This document shows, piece by piece, positions 46,801-57,740 of a DNA stretch of 64,000 nt. The notes beneath the pieces are model-generated. The model saw only the letters and a list, made by a program, of their open reading frames with translations, was not told where the DNA came from and did no database searches. A program made the position numbers and the translations under genes. The stretch is from Gautieria morchelliformis (taxonomy: Eukaryota > Basidiomycota > Agaricomycetes > Gomphales > Gomphaceae). Where the stretch lies: positions 186,001-250,000 of the forward strand of contig WHVA01000109.1 of NCBI GenBank assembly GCA_015179125.1, written 5' to 3'. The stretch's first letter is position 1. Each line of letters starts with the position of its first letter.

Positions 46801-46930
46801 ATACTACCAAAACGTGTCCTGTGAGTATATCATGGAAACTCGATGTCTGACCCACTGGATGCAGTGCTTTGGCCACTGAAATTTCAGTGGGCCAAACCAT
46901 GGGTTTTCAGTGGGTTCCCTTCCCACAGTG
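43853..46930. mobile_element. CACTG-ended DNA transposon, about 3.08 kb
   Basis: The left end CACTGTGGGAAGGGAACCCA is matched by the reverse complement of the right end (TGGGTTCCCTTCCCACAGTG at 46911-46930). Homology extends to about 29 bp with one mismatch. A 4-bp direct repeat TATG flanks it (43849-43852 and 46931-46934). Subterminal CACTGAAA/TTTCAGTG words are repeated near both ends. The interior contains a copia-family solo LTR (46041-46529). Several short open frames on both strands (for example 44211-44468 minus) do not resemble a transposase I know, so this is a decayed or non-autonomous copy. Confidence 0.8.
46041..46529 (+). repeat. Solo copia LTR inside the DNA transposon, TSD ACATC
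   Basis: It starts TGTTGGGTGCATTTATGCTC like the copia LTRs at 29982 and 52395, and ends TTGCTAACA. The duplication ACATC is at 46036-46040 and 46530-46534. It has the same duplicated CACTGAGAGAG hairpins (about 46318 and 46440). No internal sequence remains, as expected after LTR-LTR recombination. Confidence 0.85.
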
Positions 46931-46934
46931 TATG

Positions 46935-48030
46935 GCCACTGGGGCTTTGGATTTCTTAGGCACTATGGGTACCCCTCGCTTAATTCACTGTATCCACCAT
47001 TATATCTACGTCTTTTTCATGTCATGAGTCTGATGACACACACCAATGCTGTTTGTCTAATATTTATTTTAAAGCTGTTCCTGTTGCTTGGGCTTGGAGG
47101 CGTACAGGCTGCAATGTACGCCGACCAAGGTCGTATTTTAAATCGCAATGTGGTATCTGTAGATGGTCTGCTCTATACTGCGTGCTGACACAAGCATGCA
47201 CCGCAGCACTGTTTTCTTGGAAGTCATTTCAAGCTCCGAGGATGCATGTGATCCGTGGAATGTTTCGGTACACAACCAAAACACAATGTTCCATTCATAC
47301 CACCACCACCTGTTCTACAACCACCTGTCTTGGATCAAGCTGCAGGAGCACTGCACCCTTTTCTAATTGTTCTTTATGCCTCCCTATGGTAGGCTAATAC
47401 GTGCCGGTAAATTTTTATGTTCGCTTCCGTTGTTCCTTCCCCTACATCGCATGCTTTGTTTGAGCTTGTCAGTACTTGACAAGTGTCAAACTTAGAATGA
47501 CATAAACATTTGCAACTGAAGTGTTCTGTTATCATTGGATTGTCCCTCATGGCAGACCCAACCTTTCGCTTGACCACACATCGTGGAGTCCCATAGTTGT
47601 CGGCAGGTATTGTACAATGCTTCCCATGTGGTTGGGTACTGCTCCTACCCTCCACAGCAGCAGGTGTTCCTTTGCAGAAGTCTCTTTCCATGAGTCTAGA
47701 GAATCTGCTTAAGAACCGTAGGTAAGTCCCCACCATGTTGTTAACCACAATGCAATATTCTGACATGTGCCAGTATCCATAGATTTTATGTCCACCTCCC
47801 GATTGTGACAAAACCGCGCAGGCCATTGATGAATCAGATGAGGATTGAGAGCTGCATATGTACTGTTTGCTTTTTGATCATCTATGTGTACTGTGGTGAA
47901 GAGCGCATGGTCCATCGATCTCGATAAATGAGAATTGTTTCATCCACTTGCACTGGGATGGATCTGTACACTGCAGGAAGACTGGGGACTTAACTTAAGT
48001 ACATTACCCACCGATAAATCGGTGCAGAAG
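46935..48030. other. Unassigned sequence right of the DNA transposon
   Basis: Open frames at 47053-47397 (plus) and 47374-47826 (minus) are Cys-rich in places but match nothing I know. No repeat ends could be defined. Confidence 0.35.
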
Positions 48031-49290
48031 TGTCAAGATTGTTTTTTGGGTGTTAATATCATGTATTAGTGAACACAGCGAATGCCCAAATAACTTGTGC
48101 GAACAAGTATGCCGTTCGGCAGATAGGTGAACCAATAAATGTTCACAAGATAAGAGGGTTGCCCGAACGGGGCTTGCCCTATCTACAGTCCTAGCGAAAT
48201 ATCTACAGTCCTAGCGAAATAGCCCATGGCACTTGATGATGTAATGTGCAAGGTGTCACGGAAGGGCTGTCTAAGTAACGACAATCCCTTCGCCAACAGC
48301 ACAGAAAATGGTTCGAAGGCTAAGGTAACGAAGATGAAGTATGAGAACTCACCAGTGATGCCTAAGTCCTCTTCTGGTCGAAGATAGAAATCTCCAGGAG
48401 AAGGCTCAAGACGATGATCACAGCGAGGTCAAGTTTGCACAAGATGAACAACATATGATAATTGAACTGAGGAATGTACATGCGAATGCAAACTACTTAT
48501 ATCGAATGCTCGTAAGGTATCAGCGAATAGGAAAGAGGCCGTCGTGAGTCAGGGTGGGATAGGGGTGCGCAGTCATGATACTAAGTAGATGGAATAAACA
48601 TACAATAGAGTGAGGGAAGAGTGCGAACATAAAACGATGGAGAGTAAAGGTGGCGAAGGCACTTATGTACGAAACCATGTCTTGGGACCCACATACATGC
48701 TACCCTGCACAGACTCTTCATCTACTGGGTTGATCCCACACGACCTACGGAAGGGACTCCCGCGAACACACTTTGGCCATATGAACACCCAAAGGGGTTG
48801 GATTGAGAAGATGATGGGGTTAGTGATGAACCATCATGCCGGGTAAATGGTATCGATTGTATTTGATGGCGTGCCTGCTGGCGAATGATGCAAGCAGCGA
48901 ATAGTCGTTCGGCGAATGCAACGAAGGGAAAACGGAGAGGACATAGGGGAGGAGTGGTCGAAGTGAGGGGCAACGCCAAGCGAAGGTGGAGGAGGTATGG
49001 CGAAAGGGGAGACAGGGATACCAAGATGCAGGAAATACACAAGTAATGACAATCCGATCATAGGAACACCATCGAAAGAGGGTTGAGCAGAGGAGATGAT
49101 AGGACCAGTGATGAACCACCAAGTCGGTCCAAGGACGTCCATCATGCGTTGATGGCGTGGCTATGGTGAGTGGCACGAACAGCGAAGATCAGTTGCCGAA
49201 CAGGGCAAGGGCGATCGGAGCGAACATGGAAGTGGAGTGAGAAATGGGAGGACAGAGTATGCAAGTATGGGAAATAAACGTGTCATGACA
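48031..49290. repeat. Complete 1.26-kb solo LTR, TSD AGAAG
   Basis: It starts TGTCAAGATTG and ends GTCATGACA, with the 5-bp duplication AGAAG at 48026-48030 and 49291-49295. A partial second copy is at 34577-35458. The interior has many GCGAA/GCGAACA words (GAATGATGCAAGCAG, GAACAAGTATG) and no coding capacity. The length is large for a fungal LTR. The parent element's proteins are not in this window. Confidence 0.85.
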
Positions 49291-49295
49291 AGAAG

Positions 49296-50050
49296 GTACT
49301 AATTTTAAGTGCTCGTGTACCTGAATTTAAGTGCACTGGTTGATTGATGCAACCCCAAAATCTAGTAGAGAGAATGGTTCTTTCAGAAACAATTCACACT
49401 GATTTTCAGCCTTATTTGTACTTAAAACTGCAGTTGTAAAACACAGAAAAGCAGTGCATTATAGTACTGAAATGCAGTTCTCAAATACATGTAAAAGTAA
49501 TGGGATTGGAAAACGGTGCAGGCAGACAAGGCGTGATACGATGCAGGCAGACATGAAAACGACGAGTGGGAGATGAATAACAGCGGGGACCATTGCAGCG
49601 ATTGGAGAATAAAAAGAATACTTATGCAGCAATAATTGGAATAACACGGCTGTGTATCAGGGGTGATCACCGCGAGCCCTAGCAGATGGGACTGGCTGCA
49701 AAGTGGAATATGGGAGATCAAGAGAGAGAAGGCAGAGATACTTAAGACACACCTGACATTTTGTTTTTCTCACCCCGGAACTTCCAGCGGCAGTAGAGGA
49801 CAATATTTTATTCGGGGCACCCTGACCGAGTCCACGTGAGCATGGGTATACGAGTGTATGATGAAAATACCTTGGCAGCCTTTGTTATCTTAGCGGTCCG
49901 CAGTCGAGTCAGGAGTGGCCATACGACAAATGGCCGTTATCTAACCTTTTCCTTGCCCTTGGCCGGCTGGAGGGACTTGGTTAGATATGTAGATTCATTA
50001 GACAAGAATGTACACACACCACTGGGATTGACTCGAGCATTTTGTAGTGT
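49296..50050. other. Unassigned AT-rich sequence
   Basis: AATTTTAAGTGC and GAATTTAAGTGC form a short direct repeat near 49300. No gene is recognised. Confidence 0.35.
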
Positions 50051-50088
50051 TTAGACTAGCCTCTGAGTCAGTAAAAAGAATAATAACT

Positions 50089-52030
50089 CAAATTAGACAT
50101 ACCGGTCCGGGACCACCATCGTCCTCGACTAGCTTCTTCCTCTTGACGCCGGAGACCCCCTTCTTCGAGGCCATGCTGGCGTCCACGGCTACGGATTTCT
50201 TCTTCTTGCTCTTGGAAGTTTGGCTGGCAGTGCCGATATCCAGAGTCTCAAGATCATGCGTGACATCTGGCTCACGAGTCTCGCCAGCAGCGAAGTTGGG
50301 ACAGGGCTGCACTTTGCTTTTGCTAGGAAATGTGTTCTACAATCATATTAGGAGATATATATAATAATAATAAATAAATAAAAATACAGACTTTGGCAAT
50401 GGGGACATGGCTGACAACAGGGGGTGCTGCCTGGCGATTTTCCCGGACTCGGTTAGGCAGATGCTCACAACTTTTTATTACCTGTAGCTTCACCCATTTT
50501 ATTCTCAGATTATAGAAAAGAAGAGGATCAAAGTACATGCCAATCTTATTGTTGGGATATAAATAAATTTATGTTTGTCCCTCCCCGAGCGGCGGCTCTG
50601 CCGACAAGAACCCCTCTTCTTATTTTTTCTACCCACTTTTAAGATACACTATATCATTGTAACTATTCATACTAATACTCCTACTCATATCTATTAGAAG
50701 TATCTATCCAACTATCTGTTATTCTGTCTTGTAGTCAGATACTCTCTCATATGTATATATATCTCTGAGATGTTTAAACATATACAGAATATTCTAATAA
50801 CATCTATTATTCTCCTTGTAAATACTACTATATATTCCTATATGTTGTTATTAATACTCTTATAATATATATTATATACTCATATATGCTGTATCACATG
50901 ACCATTTCGATTATCCCCCTTAGCCTTTGAAGACTTGACCTAGTGAATGAGTAAGTAACAATGAAAATAAAATATTGAAATACTCAACAAGCTTGGCAGG
51001 TGGCTGGACAGCTGTAGCCTCAGAAGCCGCTGTGGATTTCTTCTTCTTGGACTTGGATTTAGCAGCGAAACTCCATGGGGCAGCTGGGAGAGGAGCCTTT
51101 GCGAGGTCATTACTGCTGGCAGCAGGCATGGTGGCCGCTCGTGCAGCCTGGCCAAGGCCGATTTTCGAGCTTGTTCCGTAGTGTTCTTAAGCTATTGTTG
51201 AATAAGCGCGTGAACTGGCCAGCCGCCAGTGAAGTTTCTAAGCAAGGGAAAATCCTCGCATACCTTGATACAGTCACAATAGAAGTATGCAATATACAAA
51301 AAATTGATCACATACTTTCAGTTCCACCAAGACAATTTTGGCCTTTACTTGCTTGCGCATTGGGAGAGAGAGATCGAGGTTTTTGCCACAATGAGAACGC
51401 ACTGAACGCTGGGATACAAGACGTGTTAGTCCAAAGGTAAGTCTAGTAGTGAGATAAAATATTACCAATATATCTTTATATGTGTCGGCGTTGTCCTGGT
51501 GATGGGATCCCACGCCGATCATCTCCCTAATGCTATCTATAATCACACCCTCCTGTACCATCAGGCTTAGGGTTTGGAAGGATGGGTTCAATACTGTGAG
51601 TAAATTTGCAATAAAGCTGCTGTCGTTTCTTTTTCCTAGCTGGTGTGTCGTTATCATTGCTGCTGACATTGGTAGCAGCGACGTCGCCACTGTCCGTGGT
51701 CTTAGCATGACCAGGTGTGATGCTGATGTCTTCTTCCTTGTCCTGGGAATCAGGACTGGAGGCGATGGGACGATGTGAGGATTTGTTTTCGTATTCGTCA
51801 CCTGAGAGGCTGTCACTATCATCGTCTTCCTCCGATTCTGTCCGTGGCTTCAGGGTTACCATGGGTTGCCTCATTGGGTGTGTGTGCAGAGGAGATGTCC
51901 GAGGAGTAGTGAGACGGTGGTGGAGTGAGTTCGTCCTCGGAAGAACTTTCATCCTCCTTGGGTTCCTGGTACGTACTCATCATACCAGAAGAATGTGAGA
52001 CATCCGTTCCAGAAGGAGCAGCCAATGCTT
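50089..52030 (-). pseudogene. Unrecognised multi-exon gene, probably broken
   Basis: Coding-like pieces on the minus strand follow in order. First comes an acidic Ser-rich part (QEPKEDESSSEDELTPPPSH, then ESEEDDDSDSLSGDEYENKS in another frame) and ARKKKRQQLYCKFTH. LMVQEGVIIDSIREMIGVGS joins, across a GT-AG intron (about 51441-51480), to LDLSLPMRKQVKAKIVLVEL. Lys-rich parts SKSKKKKSTAASEATAVQPP (about 51020) and SKSKKKKSVAVDASMASKKG (about 50170) follow. The repeated SKSKKKKS core suggests an internal duplication. The frame change near 51840 and the AT-rich repeat at 50550-50898 within it argue for a pseudogene. No ATG start was found; the 5' end is lost at the copia fragment beginning near 52040. 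No family is recognised. Confidence 0.4.
50550..50898. repeat. AT-rich repeat, copy 1 (inverted relative to 57741)
   Basis: It begins TGTTGGGATATAAATAAATT and ends GCTGTATCACA. The reverse complement is found at 57741-58495. Homology extends into the flanks of both copies (CATGCCAATCTTAT on one side, TGACCATT on the other), so the true repeat unit is larger than this interval. A GC-rich hairpin (GAGCGGCGGCTCTGCCGAC) follows the start. Confidence 0.75.
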
Positions 52031-52039
52031 AGTCCCAGT

Positions 52040-52892
52040 TGAGTATAAGTATGTGTGATAAAGAGCGATGAAAGAGCAACTTACATTGAAAAAGAGGCTC
52101 TCTGGATGCGCCATTTTATTTCTGAAATATTCCAACCACTGAACAGACCCATCAAAATTTACTCAGACAATCAATCAGCCATTGCCATCACGTATGGCAC
52201 TCAACAACACACGAGAACCAAACACTTCAACATCAGATTATATTTCCTTCGAGATATAATCAAAAATCAACAAGCCAAGCTTGTTTATTTGCCAACCAAA
52301 CAAATGTTGGCAGATATCCTCACCAAAGGACTTCCTAGTCCTAGAGTGAAGATCCTCAATGAGCAAATCGGAATATATTAAGCTTGAGGGGGTGTGTTGG
52401 GTGCATTTATGCTCCTGCACCAAAATCAAGCATAATATATCCAATTTGTTGTGTGGTTTCTCAATTTCTTTTCATATTGTTCTTGTATCATGCATCCATT
52501 TCTCTGGTTATTTTCGAAATTTTCCACTCACTCCCTATCTCTCCATTTCATCTTGTTATTCCTACTTTCACAAGCGGCCGCACCCAGCGGAGTCTGAAAC
52601 GACTTCAACGCGCGAGCTCTTGGGCGCTAAAGGGCCGGGTAGTAGTACATGCACAGTGAGACAGATTTCCCCCTCTCTCAGTGACAACTAAATTCACTGA
52701 AAGAGGCAAGTAAATTAGTCTAGTGTTCTTTCGATTTATTGACCTAGAAATCCTCTGTAGTGAATTAATTTCTAGGTAGTGTATAATATACTTACAGTGA
52801 CAACTAAATTCACTGAGAGAGTGAATTAATTTCTAGTCTATTCTTTTGAGCAAGCAGTCCATACCTACTGCCTATAATTCCTGTCCTCTACA
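52040..52892 (+). mobile_element. Ty1/copia element 3: RNase H end and 3' LTR
   Basis: A frame from about 52085 reads EKEALWMRHFISEIFQPLNR, then IKIYSDNQSAIAITYGTQQH, TRTKHFNIRLYFLRDIIKNQ and QMLADILTKGLPSPRVKILN, the C-terminal RNase H end of copia Pol. The polypurine tract GAGGGGGTG leads to the LTR 52395-52892 (TGTTGGGTGC...CTCTACA). It belongs to the same LTR family as copia 2 and the solo LTR at 46041. The left part of the element is missing. On the right it interrupts the gag gene of gypsy 3. Confidence 0.88.
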
Positions 52893-53778
52893 TTTCATCC
52901 TTGATCCGGGCTGGCAAGCCCATGTAAAACTGGCGTCGGAGTGCGGCTTCTCCCCATTGGACTCGCGGAGCAAGCTGCTGGAATGTGACAATATATTTAG
53001 CTATCTTATGAGTGTCTTTCATACGAAGCTTATCGAGTTCATTTTCCGCATCGGCTTCCATGTCAAATGGTCCGAAGTTGCTGCGGAGTTCAGAAACGAA
53101 GTTGTGGTAATCGTTGGCCCAGTCAACGAGAGCGAACGGGTCCATGAGGGCGGGTTCGAAGTAGTCAAGAGCCGTGCCTCGGAGATAGGAAAGGGCGTAA
53201 TTGACCTTTCGTTCGTCGTCGGGGAAGGCATCGGGACGATCACGGAAATTGAGTTGAAGCTGGACCAGAAATGGCTGGAGCTTCTTGGGGTCGGAACCGT
53301 CGAACTGATCTGGTTCGCGGACCTTTGTCTTGGGGCGTGGTGGTGCTTGGGCCGGGCGCTGGAGTTGTCCGGCTAGCATGGCGATGGCTTGTGCAAGATC
53401 CGGAACTGGCGCAGGCAGAACTGGGTTGGCGGGAATCTGAGGTGGAATTGGAGGTGGAGGACCGCCGGGTGGGCCGCCATGAGGGCCGCCTGGAGGTGGT
53501 CCTGGTGGTGGTGGTGGTGGAACTGGGCGTCGGAATGACGCTGCTGTTTGTTCGCCGCTGCTACTTGTTGAATTTCTGTCATAGTCGGGATTGTCGTCGG
53601 GATTAGTGTCGGGAACTTCTTCGAATCATTGCGGAATAGCATCGGAGAGCTCATCGTCAGCACGAGAGCTGCCGGAGGGTTCCGCGTGCCTTGGTGCTGC
53701 GGATCTAAGACTGCCAAAATAGGAGAGAGCTTCAACAGCTCCTGCTCGAGCTGAAGTAGCTGTGGTACGAGGAGGCAT
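52893..53778 (-). pseudogene. Gag of gypsy 3, truncated, with an in-frame TGA
   Basis: From MPPRTTATSARAGAVEALSY (ATG at 53778) the frame runs through a Pro/Gly-rich linker (PPPPPPGPPPGG), then MLAGQLQRP and the retrotransposon gag core (FLVQLQLNFRDRPDAFPDDE, KVNYALSYLRGTALDYFEPA, FQQLAPRVQWGEAALRRQFY). It ends at ARIKDE where the copia 3 LTR begins. A TGA at 53626-53628 interrupts the linker and is compatible with a CGA to TGA change. No zinc knuckle remains. The gene reads away from the LTR at 53812. Confidence 0.85.
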
Positions 53779-53811
53779 AGCGATAGGTATCGGGTGGGAA
53801 TCAGATAATAC

Positions 53812-54523
53812 TGTTACGTATCGAGATTTCCACTAAGTCGGAACTGGAAAGGACAGCGGCTTCAACTTATAGGTTGCGCCCCCAATGAACTATCGTCCTA
53901 ATTATTTCGGAACTGAGTCGGAAGTCGGAAAGTACTGAACCAAAGGTTGGTTGGAACTTGAGTCGGAACTGAGGCGGAAGGCGGAAGACGGAAGGCGGAA
54001 GGCGGAAGACGGAAGGCGGAAGACGGAAGGCGGAAGATGGAAGGCGGAGAGAGAGACTGAGATCTTGCTAGACTCGCTGTACTAAGAACAGGAGATGGAG
54101 TGAAGGAAATCAAGTATCGAAGGCGATTATCTGATTGCAGAAAGAGACATACATGACAGGTTTTTATGCAACGAGCTGAGACAACAGGTAATGATATGGT
54201 ACTAAGAAAATTCCGGGGGAAGCGGAAGTCGAGTAGACAATGCGTGGGAACTAACTAATTGGGAACAATGGGACTACAAGGGGGGTTCAGGGTAAGGTAG
54301 AACAATGACAAAGAACAAGGGGTCGGGAAAACATATCTGACAACGAACTACAAGGGTGACCAGACATATGGTCTTGATGAACGGTGAGGTGGGTCCGGTG
54401 GGTCCGAGTAATAGAGTCGAAAGAACAAGGGAAATGTACAAGGGGCGGAATGTCAGAAATATCGGAGGGGCGGAAAGTGTTGCGGAACTGGAGGTCGGAA
54501 GTCGGAAATGAACGGTCGTAACA
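53812..54523 (-). repeat. 5' LTR of gypsy 3 (712 bp)
   Basis: On the plus strand it begins TGTTACGTATCG and ends GGTCGTAACA. It lies 33 bp upstream of the gag start in element orientation, the usual place for a 5' LTR and primer site. A 7- to 16-bp satellite of GGCGGAAGAC words occupies 53960-54050. The family member at 1600-2544 is longer. Confidence 0.8.
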
Positions 54524-55019
54524 CCCGAGCCCACACACGTCTGCACGATACATCATACCATTCCCAATATTCTACCGATCCTACCCTGACCCAATGCCCG
54601 CGGACCCACTCGACCCGAGTCACAGCCCGAGCCCGAGAGACGTTGATCCATGGAGGAGCTAGTCGTGGAGCCGGTGATCTACATATCTTCCATAATATTC
54701 CCTTCAATAATCCACAAACCATTCTTCTGATGCACATGACTACATACATCCCCTCCCATTCGTTACATCGATCCCCTAGCTACCGCTGTCTCCGCACCAC
54801 CGTATTCCCGAATCCACACACATCAGTCGACCCATGCGTTTTCCCCTCCACTCTTCGCGCCGCAGCAGACCTCGTAGCTAGTTAAATAGTTCAGCATGTA
54901 CACACACATTCTTCAGTCAATTGGACCTCACATTCTTGAAGTAACTTGGTACCCTGCGACGCATAAACTTGCGTAGTTGTCACTAAAGAGCATACACACC
55001 TTGTGTTTACTCTATCTAT
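54524..55019. other. Unassigned sequence between gypsy 3 and gypsy 4
   Basis: It is C-rich with one plus-strand open frame to 54885 that has no family resemblance. The frame overlaps the LTR and is probably not a gene. Confidence 0.35.
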
Positions 55020-56779
55020 CTGTTTTTACGATTCCACTCGATTCGACTTCAAACCGAAGTCTGAATCTACATCTAATTCATCATCAGCTGCTCTTAATCT
55101 TTCACAATCATTGTTGGCCTCATAGCGTCTTATGAGGCTGGTGTGGAAGAATGGCATAATGTGTTGGTTCCTTAGGTCATCCGGTAGCTCGAGAATTACC
55201 ATCAAGGCCTCATTATGGGCCTCGAGTACGCGATACGGGCCAATTTATCAGGGCACCAGTTTCCTGGCCCTTCCTTTGGGTAGGGTCAGGTTCTGAGTGG
55301 ACAAGTCCACGCAGTCGCCAACCGCATACATGTCACCATTCCAGCATTTCTTGTTTGCGTGAAACGCCTGTTACACGATGCTCTAGGATTGCATCGTGCG
55401 CCATCATCAGGTTCCAACGAGCCTGTTGGGTGAACTGGGACACTCCCTTGAAAGGCAGATCTGCTGTCATGGGCGATTTTTGAGGACATGGCATCCTCAT
55501 GGTAGGCGTCACATAGGACCTTCAGCAGGTCCATATCTCCTTCAACGTGCATGTGCAGAGGTGTGCCATCATTGCCTGTGGAAATTGCATGAATGTCGTC
55601 ATCGCCGTCGGGGATGACATTCGTCTCTGGGTCCTGTGAGGGGCCTCCATGTAATGCAGCAGACTTGGTGGTCCATGTCTCTGTTTTCTCAGCGAGGCGA
55701 ATCAATTGTCTCGCTGCTGCTGCCCATAGTTCGATATATCTATCAGTGGACAACAGCTCTCCTTCTGGGTCGAGGCGTTTGTCTGCATTTATGAAGACGT
55801 GCTCTGGGTGACTGTTGTTACTCATGTCACTCTCGTAGTACCGCAAGAGACAGTCCATGACCTTGTTTTCAACACCATCAACATGTAGGGTATTGAAGTT
55901 GAAGCGGGATAGGAACTCCCACCGTCTGACCTGATGGTCAGACAGATTTTTCTGGGTCTTGAAGTATTCGAGGCCTTTGTGGTCCATGATCAGGGTGAAT
56001 CTTCACCCTAGGAGTTTGTCCTCCCACTTCATCAGGGCCTTGAGCATGGCAGTCATCTCATGCTTGCGGGTCCTGTAGTGTTGTTGGGTCATGCTGAACT
56101 TCTTTGACAAGAAGCCTGCGGGCCGGCACATCCTCCAGTCAGGGCCCTGGCCATATATGGCACGGATGCCCAACTTTGAGCCGTCTGTGATGACCCAGAT
56201 GGGGTCATTGCTCTGTGGGTCCACCGGTTGCAGTATGGGGGCCTTGCAAGCCAGTGCCTTAATGTTTTATAGGCACTTGTCCAGCAACGGCATCCATTTG
56301 AACAGCAGGTTGTTGTATATGCACCCCGATAACAGGGTAGTATATGTGCTCATGTCTGGCATGTAACGTGGAATGTCCTGGGCCTCCTTCATTCGTGGAT
56401 GTGTTACATTTTGTCCGCGTCCACATGCACACTTGGCCGTCTATATTGTGGCCAAGACACTCCATTCGTTCTGAATAGAGGTCCACTTTCTTCTTGCTTA
56501 AGAAGAGGTGATTTTTGCATAATCTGTCAAAGACTATGCCAAGGTGTTCCTCATGGTCTTCAATCGAATGTGAGAAGACAAAGATATTGTCCATGTATAC
56601 GTGGACAAACCCACCTATGCAGTCACAGAAGATTGCTGTCATCAGTCGTTGGAACGTCAATGGTGCATTGCAATCCCCCATCTGGATTACTTGGCTTTGG
56701 ATTGTGCCAAGTATTGTTGCAAATACCGTTTTTGTGGCATCCTCAGGACAGATCTGGATCTGCTCATATGCTTCAGACA
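55020..56779 (-). mobile_element. Ty3/gypsy element 4, internal fragment, decayed
   Basis: On the minus strand, in order: RT (YEQIQICPEDATKTVFATIL, FVHVYMDNIFVFSHSIEDHE), RNase H (WVITDGSKLGIRAIYGQG, HYRTRKHEMTAML, DHKGLEYFKTQKNLSDHQVR) and an integrase C-terminal relic near 55140-55280 (IGPYRVLEAHNEALMVILEL, IMPFFHTSLIRRYE). The RT active site reads YMDN instead of YxDD. It belongs to a lineage distinct from gypsy 1 and 2 (different RT spacing, Thr/Gln-rich joint). The RT gene is cut at 56779 by the LTR of gypsy 5. LTRs were not found. Confidence 0.82.
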
Positions 56780-57492
56780 TGTTACGATCCGTTCCCGAAG
56801 TCCGGTCCTGAAGCCTCAGCTTCAGTACTTGCTCGGGAACCTCAGGTTGTACTTGGCTTCCTTCGGGTTTCTCTTCGTACCTTCTATCACCCCTGACTTC
56901 CTTTCCTAGTTAGTTCCCCATATGCCCAGCCCTTTGTTCCCCTGTCTGTTGTTCCGATCATTGATCCCTCTTGACCCTGCACACTACTTTTGTAAGGACC
57001 CGGCCTTTGGCTGTTTACTTACCGGTACAACCTTTTTTCCGAGCCTGAGCAAGTACTGTGATTCTAAGCCCAAGCCCAAGCTCATATCCGACCTTGATCC
57101 CATGCCCGAATCCCCTTAGTTACTTATCCCGTTCCATCGTGCATCATTTGTATATTGACCTCGCCCTGATTCCCCCGTATATGCTCGCCCCTGACCCATA
57201 CTCTCGCCCGTATATAAACCCCTTGTATGCATTCCTATTCTTCAGTCTGAAAATCAACTATCGTACTCTTTGATCCTTAGCTAGTTTCTAAGTCTTCGCC
57301 TCTTAAGCCAAACCTCGCCTCTTATTCGTTTACCTCCAAAGTTGGGACTTGTATGTAGGGCCAGCGCAGCACATAAGCTGAAGCCAAGTCCCACCCCAAC
57401 CTCCCTATCAGAACCTCGCTCCGTAACCTTGGACCTTACCTCAGGTTTCACCCCCGAGCTCGGTCAGCCTTACGAAGGATCGTATTGTAACA
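56780..57492 (+). repeat. 5' LTR of gypsy 5 (713 bp)
   Basis: It begins TGTTACGATCCGTTCCC and ends ATCGTATTGTAACA. A TATA box (CCGTATATAAACCCC) near 57208 would be the LTR promoter. A gag-like start codon lies 44 bp beyond it on the plus strand. Flanking 5-mers do not match, as expected for a 5' LTR followed by internal sequence. Confidence 0.72.
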
Positions 57493-57536
57493 GTATTTTC
57501 AGACTGCTTACACCCTACATATCCCTTTTCTTCACT

Positions 57537-57665
57537 ATGTCCATGATGACTCGTTCCCGCACCCTTCGGGGTATCTCAGAACAACAACGTTTCTCCGAGG
57601 CCCCCAATGATTCACCACCGTCAGTGATCCAGGTGAGGGCTCTGGAGGTTCTGACAACAACTTAA
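57537..57665 (+). pseudogene. Gag start of gypsy 5, truncated
   Basis: MSMMTRSRTLRGISEQQRFS starts soon after the LTR and stops at 57665 (TAA). The stop and the AT-rich repeat starting at 57741 leave no further element sequence. The Arg/Ser-rich start is like gypsy gag N-termini, but the assignment rests mainly on position. Confidence 0.5.
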
Positions 57666-57740
57666 CTAAGAATAGTTACTCTAAGCAAGAGTAGTATTCT
57701 AGTTCAGGTTAGGAACTTAGGAGGATAATCATAATGGTCA

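Noticed and set aside
46935..48030. Possible gene in 47053-47826
   Set aside because: Frames on both strands overlap with stops around them; composition is Cys-rich but no motif or exon structure was convincing.
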